This document shows, in pieces, positions 1 to 5,584 of a DNA stretch of 5,700 nt (the first letter of the stretch is position 1; each line of letters begins with the position of its first letter). The stretch is from Synechococcus sp. MED850 (lineage in GTDB: Bacteria; Cyanobacteriota; Cyanobacteriia; PCC-6307; Cyanobiaceae): contig PAEP01000043.1 in NCBI GenBank assembly GCA_002700765.1, forward strand, positions 2,644-8,343. The letters run 5' to 3'. Made by a program: the position numbers and the translations under genes. The notes beneath the pieces were generated by a model. That model saw only the letters and a list, made by a program, of their open reading frames with translations. It did not search any database and was not told the DNA's origin.

Positions 1-1
1 C

Positions 2-205
2 AGCAATCTGCCGAGCGTGGTGCGGTTCACGGCCAATGGGCTGGTGTTGGATGGCGGGGTGGTGGTGCTCAGCCATCCGCTGGTCCCGAGGCAGCCCTGT
101 CTGGTGCTGTCGCTGCCGTTGGGCATCACCCGCTTGGGCCGCTACACCGCTGCAGCGGACGACCGCCTGCGCAGTGACGCCTGCCGTCCGGATGCCCATG
201 ACTAA
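2..205 (+). CDS. GspH/FimT-like pseudopilin, C-terminal part (5' end outside window)
   Basis: An open frame runs in from the left edge and ends at a TAA at 203-205, giving the last 67 residues of a protein. The fragment reads as the beta-rich C-terminus of a GspH/FimT-type minor pilin: a VVRFTANGLVLDGG strand-turn pattern, then a second strand with a Cys (PCLVLSLPLG) and a closing GITRLGRY stretch. The short arginine- and aspartate-rich tail carries a second Cys that could pair with the first. The N-terminal methylation segment that would prove pilin identity lies outside the window, so the call rests on this pattern and on the unmistakable prepilin that follows. Family members are minor pilins assembled by the type IV pilus or type II secretion machinery at the inner membrane. 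Its stop lies inside the start of the next gene, which implies one operon and translational coupling. Confidence 0.6.
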   Translation, partial: SNLPSVVRFTANGLVLDGGVVVLSHPLVPRQPCLVLSLPLGITRLGRYTAAADDRLRSDACRPDAHD

Positions 206-752
206 AGGCACCACGGAGGGATTCACCCTGGTGGAGCTGCTGCTGGCAGCCGCTCTCGGCCTGATGCTCTGCGGCGTGATGGCCAAGTTGTTGATCGGGG
301 AAGCCGCCTTGAGTGGTTCACTGGCGCGTCGGATTGAGCAGAAACGTTTGCAGCAACGCACCCTCGCTCTGATCAAGGGCGATCTGACGGGGGCGGATCG
401 ATGGCACCTGGACCCTTTCACCGCCCCCTTGGCGCCCTGCCCGATGGCCGGTCGTCGCCCGATCCTTTCCATCGTTCCAGCGCAGGGATTCGCCCCTGTG
501 GTGTACAGCGTTGGTAAGGCACCCTCAGCGATCTGGCGTGGTGCCGTGCTGATGCGCTGCGGACCGGCCTTTGATCTGAATGGCCGACCGAATTACAACG
601 CTGCTTATCAGAACCGGGTTCTGCTTGATGCGGTGGAGGATGTCCGAGCAACGCAGCATCCCCAGCTTCCCGTGCTGCAACTCGACATCGTGCAGATCAT
701 CAAGGATCGGCACGGGCAGCGTCAGCGAATTGGTTCTTCAGCGGCCGGTTGA
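198..752 (+). CDS. Type IV prepilin-like protein (PilW-like minor pilin)
   Basis: The 184-residue protein opens with a short charged leader, MTKGTTEG, followed by FTLVELLLAAALG. This is a canonical class III prepilin peptidase site: Gly at -1, Phe at +1 (to be N-methylated) and Glu at +5, leading into the hydrophobic helix that anchors the pilin. PilD would cut and methylate it at the inner membrane. After the helix comes an amphipathic stretch with many Arg and Gln, then a globular domain with two cysteines (C81 and C121) that may form a disulfide. The ATG at 198 is preferred because it gives an 8-residue leader; ATG 192 in the same frame adds two residues, and both lie before the stop of the upstream pilin gene. 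The in-frame extension back to 36 runs through that gene and is not credible. The last 31 bp overlap the end of the convergent gene at 722-1078. Assignment as a minor pilin is firm; the PilW label is a guess from position and size. Confidence 0.85.
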   Translation: MTKGTTEGFTLVELLLAAALGLMLCGVMAKLLIGEAALSGSLARRIEQKRLQQRTLALIKGDLTGADRWHLDPFTAPLAPCPMAGRRPILSIVPAQGFAPVVYSVGKAPSAIWRGAVLMRCGPAFDLNGRPNYNAAYQNRVLLDAVEDVRATQHPQLPVLQLDIVQIIKDRHGQRQRIGSSAAG

Positions 753-1078
753 GGTTCAAGCAGAAAAAACGCCACAACACACACCTCGGAAATGGCCAGC
801 AGCACATGGTCGAGCCAGCCGAATTCCACGCCCATGCCCATGGCGGTGATCCAGCAATTCACCACCACCATCACCACCGTGAAGATGCCCAGCACCATGG
901 CTGGGAAAGGCTTCAGCTGGTGGCGGTGACGCCAAAGGTTGAACAGCAGGGGCAACAACAGCAAGGTGGCGACCCCATGCAGGATCCGCATTGAGACATC
1001 GCTGTGGAGGTGGGGCGTGATCGCGGCCCAGAGGTTGACTGGGATCAGCAGTGAACACAGAACGAGGTAGCTGATCAT
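722..1078 (-). CDS. Small four-helix membrane protein coupled to the histidine kinase
   Basis: This 118-residue protein belongs to no family I can name. It has four hydrophobic segments at about residues 3-21, 31-49, 58-78 and 87-107, separated by short loops, so it is probably an inner or thylakoid membrane protein. The first loop carries His23 and His25, a basic RHRH cluster (50-53) follows helix 2, and several Met lie around 79-82; these are possible metal or ligand contacts, but that is speculation. The tail is short, acidic and proline-containing. Its ATG overlaps the TGA of the upstream histidine kinase as ATGA, so the two are almost certainly translated together from one transcript, which suggests an accessory or partner role for the sensor. 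The 3' end overlaps the convergent pilin gene by 31 bp. An alternative minus-strand frame over the same DNA lacks membrane-like composition and is a shadow. Confidence 0.75.
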   Translation of the reverse strand: MISYLVLCSLLIPVNLWAAITPHLHSDVSMRILHGVATLLLLPLLFNLWRHRHQLKPFPAMVLGIFTVVMVVVNCWITAMGMGVEFGWLDHVLLAISEVCVVAFFLLEPQPAAEEPIR

Positions 1079-2484
1079 TGGGCCAAGCGCACGGTGAAAC
1101 AGCTGCCTTCATCCAGACGGCTGTGAAGGTCAATCGTGCCGCCCATCCCCTCAACAAGCAGCTTCACCACAGACAGTCCCAGCCCTGATCCGGTGCGTTC
1201 CGGGGCATTGCTGGCGCGATGGAAGCGTTCAAACACCGTCTTCAGCTCCGCCTCGGGAATGCCGATGCCCTGGTCGATCACATCGATGCAGAAGGCCTCG
1301 GATTCCTGGCGCATCACCAGTTGAATCGGTCGATCAGCTGGGGAGTACTTGTCAGCGTTCTCGATCAGATCGAGCAGCACCTGTCGCAGGCGGCCTGGAT
1401 CCGCCTGGGCGATGCCATCCCGTTCATCAGGGTTGGTTGGCAGGTGCAGCTCAAGAGGGCGATCCATCGTGCTGCGCGCGAGATCCGTCACCTGTTCGAG
1501 TTGATCGGCGAGATGCACCGGCTCATTGCTGATCGCCAGCCGTCCGGAGTCGCCCCGTGAGAGGTCCAGCAGGTCATCCATCAAACGCCGCATGCGAATG
1601 CTCTCCTCCTCCGCGGTCCTCAGTCCGCGGATCTGGGCTTGGGTGAGGTTGTCACCCCGTTTCACGGTGCGGTTCAAGTAGCCCTGCACGATCGTGAGTG
1701 GCGTGCGCAGTTCGTGGCTCACGGCACTCACGAACTGTCTCTGCTGACACCAGGACATCGACAACCTCTCCAGCAGGGCGTTGTAGGTGCGTCCGAGTTG
1801 CAATACCTCAATCGGCCCTGTTTCGAGGGGCAACCGCGCAGACGCAAGGGTTTCGGCCGTCACCTGATCGGTGGCGGCATTGAGTTGTTCCAGAGGCTGC
1901 ACGATCCGCCGAACCAGCCAACTCACCGCCAGCAGGGTGACCACCAGGCAGCCACTCCAGATCAGGATCATCAAGGCCAGGTAATCACTCAGGGCCCTCT
2001 GGTTGGTGCTCACCTCCTGGCTGATCCATAGCCGTTCACCGGAGGGGTAACGCTGCACCAACTCGGTGAGATAAAGCTGTTCCCCAAGCCGGATCAATTC
2101 TTGACGTCTCTCGATGCGATCCGGGTTTTTGGCCATCGCCTGCCGGATCGCCTGGTCGGAGATCTCCAGGTGGTCACTCTGGGGAAGAACCAGTGAGCCA
2201 TTGGGATTTTCCACCCAGAGGCTGGTGCGCATGCTCGAGTGCAGCAACAGCTCCTGCTGCACGAATTCCCGGTCGGTGCCGCCCTTGCTCAAACAAGCCT
2301 GGATGGCGTCGGCGCTGCGTCGCAGTTCATTGGCGTTGTTCTGAATCAAATTGCGCTGTCCCGTCCAGAGCCCCACGGACGATGCGCCGGTGAAGCCCAC
2401 AAACACCGCCAGATAGGTGGCGAGTTGCAACTGTCCTTGCAGGCTGCCCAGCAGCTGGTTTCGCCAGGGGGTTGAGGACGCCAT
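1075..2484 (-). CDS. Membrane-bound sensor histidine kinase (HAMP, HisKA, HATPase_c)
   Basis: A complete 469-residue class I sensor kinase, probably in the cytoplasmic membrane. An N-terminal helix at about 21-40 and a second at about 170-190 bracket a roughly 130-residue extracytoplasmic sensor region without a recognised fold. A HAMP-like linker follows (about 191-243). The dimerisation domain carries the phosphoacceptor in SHELRTPLT, with His257. The ATPase domain shows the N box LDLIENADKYS (Asn376), the G1 box DQGIGIP (Asp404), the F box FERFHR and the G2 box GSGLGLS (about 432-438), so all catalytic motifs look intact. ATG 2484 is preferred to an in-frame TTG at 2514, which would add ten unremarkable residues and overlap the divergent permease start. 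No response regulator lies next to it in this window, so it looks like an orphan kinase or pairs with a distant regulator. The signal it senses cannot be read from sequence. The small membrane protein downstream is coupled to it through an ATGA overlap. Confidence 0.93.
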   Translation of the reverse strand: MASSTPWRNQLLGSLQGQLQLATYLAVFVGFTGASSVGLWTGQRNLIQNNANELRRSADAIQACLSKGGTDREFVQQELLLHSSMRTSLWVENPNGSLVLPQSDHLEISDQAIRQAMAKNPDRIERRQELIRLGEQLYLTELVQRYPSGERLWISQEVSTNQRALSDYLALMILIWSGCLVVTLLAVSWLVRRIVQPLEQLNAATDQVTAETLASARLPLETGPIEVLQLGRTYNALLERLSMSWCQQRQFVSAVSHELRTPLTIVQGYLNRTVKRGDNLTQAQIRGLRTAEEESIRMRRLMDDLLDLSRGDSGRLAISNEPVHLADQLEQVTDLARSTMDRPLELHLPTNPDERDGIAQADPGRLRQVLLDLIENADKYSPADRPIQLVMRQESEAFCIDVIDQGIGIPEAELKTVFERFHRASNAPERTGSGLGLSVVKLLVEGMGGTIDLHSRLDEGSCFTVRLAQ

Positions 2485-2489
2485 GGCTT

Positions 2490-2516
2490 CATTGTCGCCA
2501 CCATCAGGGGACAATG
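2490..2516. promoter_or_regulatory. Inverted repeat in the divergent kinase/permease gap (possible operator)
   Basis: CATTGTC at 2490-2496 is the exact reverse complement of GACAATG at 2510-2516, with a 13-base spacer and arm centres 20 bases apart, about two helical turns. It fills most of the 29 bp between the two start codons, and its right arm includes the permease ATG at 2514. This geometry suits a dimeric regulator or an mRNA hairpin over the permease start. No convincing -10/-35 pair is visible in the gap, so promoters of both genes would have to lie inside the neighbouring coding sequences. A 7-base match could also arise by chance. Confidence 0.3.
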
Positions 2517-3389
2517 CAGCGAACCCGGGCCGGCCTTTCTGTTTTGTCCGTCAGCCTTTCAACGCGCATGGCCCGCTGGGGCCTGGTGATCGTTGCCCTC
2601 TATGGGGTGATCGCCTTGATCACGCCGCTGTTCACAGCTCTCGGTGTGTTGCCGGATGCCAACACAGGTCTGAGCAATCCCATCTACGACGCCCCCAGCC
2701 TGAGCCATTGGTGCGGCACGGATCGACTGGGCAGGGATGTTTGCGTGCGCACCATGGCCGGGAGCGGTGTGGCCCTGCAGGTGGTGCTTCTCGCTGTTGG
2801 GCTGGCGCTTCTGCTCGGTGTGCCCTTGGGCATGGTGAGTGGCTACCTGGGTGGAGCGGTGGACCGTGTTCTGGTGCTGCTGATGGACACGCTGTACACC
2901 TTGCCGGTCCTGCTGTTGTCGGTGGTGCTGGCGTTTCTGCTGGGCAAGGGCATCCCCAATGCTGCCGCCGCCCTCTGTGTGGTGTATGTGCCGCAGTACT
3001 TCCGCGTTGTGCGGAACCAGACGGCTCAGGTGAAGAGTGAGTTGTTCATCGAGGCGGCCCAGTCCCTCGGAGCCGGACCGATCTGGATTCTGCGGCGTTA
3101 TCTGTTCCGCAACGTGATCACATCAGTTCCGGTGCTGCTCACCCTCAATGCCGCTGATGCCGTGCTGGTGCTCGGTGGCCTTGGATTTCTGGGCCTCGGC
3201 TTGCCGGAGACCGTGCCGGAGTGGGGAGGGGATCTGAACCTGGCGCTCGCCGCTGTTCCGACCGGTGTGTGGTGGACCGCCCTGTTCCCAGGCTTGGCCA
3301 TGTTCATCCTGGTGCTGGGCCTGTCCTTCCTCGGTGAGGGCATCGAAGCCTGGGTCAGCGGCGGAGATGGACGTCCATCGTCAGACTGA
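2514..3389 (+). CDS. ABC transporter permease, DppC/OppC family (peptide/nickel type)
   Basis: A 291-residue inner-membrane permease of the binding-protein-dependent dipeptide/oligopeptide/nickel class. The order of landmarks matches DppC: an N-terminal helix (about 20-42), a periplasmic loop ending in the family motif GTDRLGRD (68-75), then five further hydrophobic stretches, with GMVSGYLGGAVDRVL between the second and third. The cytoplasmic EAA loop that docks the ATPase is clear at about 180-200 (EAAQSLGA, with a conserved Asn at its end). Near the C-terminus is LGLPETVPEWGGDL, matching the LGLG...P.P.EWG signature of the family. ATG 2514 gives the usual N-terminal length and has AGGGG just upstream; ATG 2568 would shorten the leader. 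It would form a heterodimer with a DppB-type subunit and need a binding protein and ATPases, none of which are in this window. Substrate cannot be decided: peptides, nickel or other small cations are possible. Confidence 0.92.
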   Translation: MQRTRAGLSVLSVSLSTRMARWGLVIVALYGVIALITPLFTALGVLPDANTGLSNPIYDAPSLSHWCGTDRLGRDVCVRTMAGSGVALQVVLLAVGLALLLGVPLGMVSGYLGGAVDRVLVLLMDTLYTLPVLLLSVVLAFLLGKGIPNAAAALCVVYVPQYFRVVRNQTAQVKSELFIEAAQSLGAGPIWILRRYLFRNVITSVPVLLTLNAADAVLVLGGLGFLGLGLPETVPEWGGDLNLALAAVPTGVWWTALFPGLAMFILVLGLSFLGEGIEAWVSGGDGRPSSD

Positions 3390-3411
3390 CAACATTGCTG
3401 GCCTGGTGACC

Positions 3412-3672
3412 ATGCCCTGGTGGACCTGCCTGATGCTGCTCAGTTCCTCTTTGGTGCTCTGGCTGTTCGGGAGGAGGAACTCAGACGATGTGATCGGTCT
3501 GTTGGAGAAGATCCTGGCGATTGCAGCAGCGATGGTTGTTCTGGTGTTTGATCGCAATATCACCCTTGAGCTGCTGTTCCTCGGGTTGGCCTTCTGCCTG
3601 CCAGATGCCTGCCCGGATAAGCGTTCTGGGGGGGCGTCCTCAGTTGGAGGATCGCCCCGGTCACCCTTTTGA
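3412..3672 (+). CDS. Small hydrophobic membrane protein of unknown function
   Basis: From ATG 3412 this frame encodes 86 residues starting MPWWTCLMLL. It has hydrophobic segments at about 1-19, 27-46 and 49-63, separated by the charged stretches GRRNSDDV and FDRN, so it is probably an integral membrane protein with three short helices or two plus a re-entrant segment. I do not recognise a family. It begins 22 bp after the permease stop and is likely co-transcribed with it; an in-frame ATG at 3367 would instead overlap the permease end and add 15 residues before the first helix. The last 20 or so residues are low-complexity (Gly, Ser, Pro, Arg) and are encoded by DNA that folds into the stem-loop at 3631-3658 and contains a run of seven G at 3628-3634. 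The true C-terminus is therefore less certain than the membrane part. Confidence 0.62.
   Translation: MPWWTCLMLLSSSLVLWLFGRRNSDDVIGLLEKILAIAAAMVVLVFDRNITLELLFLGLAFCLPDACPDKRSGGASSVGGSPRSPF
3631..3670 (+). terminator. Stem-loop with T-run at the end of the permease unit
   Basis: Bases 3631-3641 pair with 3647-3658 to form an 11-bp stem (GGGGCG, one bulged T at 3652, then TCCTC with GAGGA) closed by a five-base loop. Eight bases later comes TTTT at 3667-3670. The GC-rich stem makes this a plausible rho-independent terminator for the permease and small membrane protein, although the T-run is short and displaced. Because the next gene converges from 3676, the same hairpin sits just beyond that gene's stop and could serve both strands. 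Unusually, it lies within the open reading frame of the upstream gene. Confidence 0.5.
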
Positions 3673-3675
3673 GCG

Positions 3676-3849
3676 TTAGCTGCTCTGCGGTGTTTTCACT
3701 TCACGGATCGAGATCCTGCAGGACGAAGGAAACAAGGCATGGGCGGCCTCAACCGCGTGGCCAAGGTCGCTGGATTGGAGGATCTCCTCTCCCCATTCGT
3801 CGCCGCAGTGATAGGTGACAGCGAACTGGTGCTGTTGTTTGTGTTCCAT
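3676..3849 (-). CDS. Small conserved-looking protein with a CGDEW motif, unknown function
   Basis: A 57-residue soluble protein read from ATG 3849; an in-frame GTG at 3858 would add three residues. The pattern suggests a compact beta-beta-alpha-beta fold: strand QFAVTYHC, turn GDEWG, strand EEILQS, helix DLGHAVEAAHALFP, and strand CRISIREV. It has two cysteines (15 and 44) and four histidines. I cannot name a family, but the regular alternation of hydrophobic residues and the short tail look like a real small protein rather than a shadow, and no better frame covers this DNA. Its stop is only three bases from the stop of the convergent membrane protein. It lies about 65 bp downstream of trmH and may be read through from it or have its own promoter at 3872-3900. 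Confidence 0.6.
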   Translation of the reverse strand: MEHKQQHQFAVTYHCGDEWGEEILQSSDLGHAVEAAHALFPSSCRISIREVKTPQSS

Positions 3850-3871
3850 CCCAGACACGAGGCTGCTTTCC

Positions 3872-3900
3872 GTTATGGCTCAACGTTCCGTGGGATACAA
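3872..3900 (-). promoter_or_regulatory. Possible sigma-70 promoter for the small CGDEW protein
   Basis: On the minus strand TTGTAT (3895-3900) and CATAAC (3872-3877) are separated by 17 bases. Each matches the sigma-70 consensus at four of six positions, and the spacing is ideal. It lies in the gap after trmH and would start transcription roughly 15-20 bases before ATG 3849, leaving a very short leader. Such matches occur by chance, so this is tentative. Confidence 0.28.
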
Positions 3901-3914
3901 GAGATGTCGACTGT

Positions 3915-4604
3915 TCAGCAGCGCAGCTTCACGTTGCGAGGCAGATCCTCCAGCAATTCACCCTGGTCATCCAAGGCGGGATAAGGCCTGCCCAGCTTTT
4001 GGCACCAAGCGGCCACCTGTGGATAGGACCACTCGAACAACAACCGCTTGTAGTGGTCTGGCTCAAGGCCTTCACCCGCTGATGGAGCTGTTCCATGGGC
4101 CTGCCGTTGCCGCAGGGCCTCGAACAGAAGCGTGGCGGTGGCCACGGACACATTCAGGGACTGCACCATCCCACGCATCGGGATGAACAGGGCCTGGTCC
4201 ATCAGATCGCGAGCCCGATCCGTCAGGCCCCATTTCTCTGCACCGAGCACGAAAGCAGTCGGGCCGGTGAAGTCACAATCGCGGTAGTCCTTGGCGTTCA
4301 CGCCGAGGTGGGTGCCGAACAAGTGGAAGCCTTGATCCTTGAGATGACGAATGGCGGTTTCGATGTCGGGGTGATCGTGAAGTGCCACCCACTTCTGACT
4401 GCCCTGGGCCGTGCTGTTGAAGGTGCGGGGCCTTCCTTGCAGGCTCACTGCATGGGCTTCGAGTGCGCCGACGGCATCGCAGCTGCGCAGGATCGCGGAG
4501 AGGTTGTGGGGCTTTTCCACGTGTTCGAGCAGCACCGTGAGATCCGCCATACGGCAATCGAGCACGGATTTGAGCCGCTCGAACCGGCGCGGCAGCAGGG
4601 GCAT
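3915..4604 (-). CDS. trmH: tRNA (guanosine-2'-O-)-methyltransferase, TrmH (SpoU/SPOUT family)
   Basis: This 229-residue protein matches the usual TrmH length. TrmH methylates the 2'-OH of G18 in the tRNA D-loop using S-adenosylmethionine, in the cytoplasm as a homodimer. All three SPOUT motifs are present. Motif 1 is VEKPHNLSAILRSCDAVG, with Asn34 and the catalytic Arg40. Motif 2 is FVLGAEKWGLTD, with Glu123. Motif 3 is IPMRGMVQSLNVSVATA, with Ser149 and Asn151; this segment forms the trefoil-knot cofactor site. These positions are one less than the well-studied TrmH numbering, so the ATG at 4604 gives a complete N-terminus. A C-terminal extension after about residue 165 resembles the tRNA-contacting tail of the family. 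The FKBP-RTX gene ends 15 bp upstream on the same strand, so the two are probably co-transcribed although functionally unrelated. Substrate could be G18 alone or also a neighbouring position; family-level identity is firm. Confidence 0.93.
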   Translation of the reverse strand: MPLLPRRFERLKSVLDCRMADLTVLLEHVEKPHNLSAILRSCDAVGALEAHAVSLQGRPRTFNSTAQGSQKWVALHDHPDIETAIRHLKDQGFHLFGTHLGVNAKDYRDCDFTGPTAFVLGAEKWGLTDRARDLMDQALFIPMRGMVQSLNVSVATATLLFEALRQRQAHGTAPSAGEGLEPDHYKRLLFEWSYPQVAAWCQKLGRPYPALDDQGELLEDLPRNVKLRC

Positions 4605-4619
4605 CAGCGGTGGTCGTGG

Positions 4620-5549
4620 TCAGAGGAGCAGGTTTGATCCCTTCAAGGACGTGATGCCTGGCAACTTCACCGCGAAGTCCGCGGACTGATCGCCATCAAG
4701 ATCAACCGAAAGGGTTTCCTTGGCGAACCGTACGTCTCCAGGGGCGCCGGTGAATTTGTCCGAGCCGATGAACTGCAGGTCATCGGCCATGGCGCGCAGC
4801 TTGATCTTGTCTTTCTTGCCGAATCCGAAGATCTGATCCCGTTCTCCTTTTGCGTTAGGGGAGTCCTCCAATTCGGCGTAGATGAAGCGGTTCTTGCCTT
4901 TGCCGCCGATCAGCAGATCTGCCCCAGCCGCTCCAAACAGCCTGTCGTTGCCTTTCAGCCCGATCAGCAGATCATCCGCGTTGTCGCCGTTGAGGCGATC
5001 ATCGCCATCCAGCCCGATCTTCACCTGATCAACCTGTTCGAAATCGTCCGATGTGAGCCCGAGTTTTTCAGGGTTCAACTTGATGTCTTCCAAACTTGGA
5101 AACAGAGGAGTTGTCTCTCCCTCAGGGATCGAGGCCAGCACTTCCACCTTGAAGCGGAGAGCACTGTTGGCTGGAATGCCTGGACGGTCGGTGTCTCCGT
5201 AGGCCAGATCAGCTGGGATGGTGAGTTCCACGACTTCGCCCAGGCGACGGTTGTTCAGACCCTGCTCCCAACCAGCAATCACCTGGCCACCCCCAAGGGT
5301 GAATTCAAAAGGGTTGCTGTTGACAGGCCCTAGAACAAACGCTCCATCCTCTTGGAAGTAGTTGACGACAGGGGGGAGAAAGCTGGTGAAGTCAAAGTTG
5401 GCGTCGAAACGATCACCGTTCATCAAGGTGCCGTCGTAGCGGACCAGCAGGTTGTCTCCGTTGCTGACCTTCCTGCCTTTTGATGCACGCAGAACGGTTG
5501 TCTTGAGCTTCTTGACGGACGCTTCGGACATGAAAACTTCAACCAACAT
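4620..5549 (-). CDS. FKBP-type prolyl isomerase fused to RTX calcium-binding repeats (probably secreted)
   Basis: A 309-residue two-part protein. Residues about 30-141 form an FKBP domain: VRYDGTLMNGDRFDAN, then FEFTLGGGQVIAGWEQGL, IPADLAYGD and LRFKVEVLAS. Aligned by eye with human FKBP12, the active-site residues are kept: Tyr38, Phe48, Asp49, Phe81, Val90, Ile91, Trp94, Tyr117 and Phe133. An insertion of some 25 residues (about 51-79) enlarges the loop before Phe81. After a linker come five RTX-like nonapeptides (179-223) and a region with DQIFGFGKKDKIKL and VDLDGDQSADFAVKLPG, as in serralysin-type C-termini, ending in a hydrophobic SNLLL. There is no Sec signal peptide; RTX plus this tail suggests export by a type I secretion system, so it may act outside the cell when calcium is bound. 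ATG 5549 gives the longest form; ATG 5531 (MSEASVKK) is an equally plausible start. No type I transporter genes are in the window. Isomerase activity is inferred, not shown. Confidence 0.9.
   Translation of the reverse strand: MLVEVFMSEASVKKLKTTVLRASKGRKVSNGDNLLVRYDGTLMNGDRFDANFDFTSFLPPVVNYFQEDGAFVLGPVNSNPFEFTLGGGQVIAGWEQGLNNRRLGEVVELTIPADLAYGDTDRPGIPANSALRFKVEVLASIPEGETTPLFPSLEDIKLNPEKLGLTSDDFEQVDQVKIGLDGDDRLNGDNADDLLIGLKGNDRLFGAAGADLLIGGKGKNRFIYAELEDSPNAKGERDQIFGFGKKDKIKLRAMADDLQFIGSDKFTGAPGDVRFAKETLSVDLDGDQSADFAVKLPGITSLKGSNLLL
4881..5015 (-). repeat. Five tandem RTX-like nonapeptide repeats (coding)
   Basis: Residues 179-223 of the FKBP-RTX protein divide into five successive nonamers: GLDGDDRLN, GDNADDLLI, GLKGNDRLF, GAAGADLLI and GGKGKNRFI. 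They follow the GGxGxDxUx pattern (U being a large hydrophobic) that folds into a calcium-binding parallel beta roll. Units 1 and 3 match best; unit 2 lacks the central Gly and unit 5 lacks the Asp, as expected for edge or degenerate repeats. Five units are few compared with large RTX proteins but enough for a small beta roll. Confidence 0.85.
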
Positions 5550-5584
5550 CTCTACTTTGACGACAATCCGCGCCTTTGCAGGGG

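Noticed and set aside
36..191. Upstream extension of the prepilin frame to 36
   Set aside because: It runs over the preceding pilin C-terminus in another frame, is Trp/Arg/Cys-rich, and would put the cleavage site about 62 residues in, far longer than prepilin leaders.
700..849. A frame slip that would extend the pilin C-terminus with VSELVLQRPVEVQ and beyond
   Set aside because: The alternative tail looks somewhat pilin-like at first, but then runs on without a stop deep into the well-supported convergent membrane protein gene. The in-frame TGA at 750-752 is simpler without homologue alignment.
749..994. His- and Gln-rich plus-strand frame
   Set aside because: It is the antisense of the Val/Met-rich membrane helices in the minus-strand gene; the composition is a by-product of those codons.
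1611..1630. CCGCGG repeated with an 8-base loop (hairpin)
   Set aside because: It lies within the kinase coding sequence (RGLRTAEEE region), has no T-run, and GC-rich self-complementary hexamers are expected by chance in this genome.
2417..3040. Long plus-strand frame across the kinase start and permease
   Set aside because: It is Gly/Arg/Cys-rich with no motif and lies in the wrong frame of the clearly identified permease.
3859..3914. Terminator after trmH
   Set aside because: Only four-base stems can be formed and there is no T-run; nothing credible was found.
4095..4637. 180-residue plus-strand frame opposite trmH
   Set aside because: It is the antisense of a gene with all three SPOUT motifs, and shows no recognisable domain of its own.
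4676..4687. 12-bp perfect palindrome AGTCCGCGGACT
   Set aside because: It is inside the FKBP-RTX coding sequence (DFAVKLPG region) with no regulatory context; probably coincidence.
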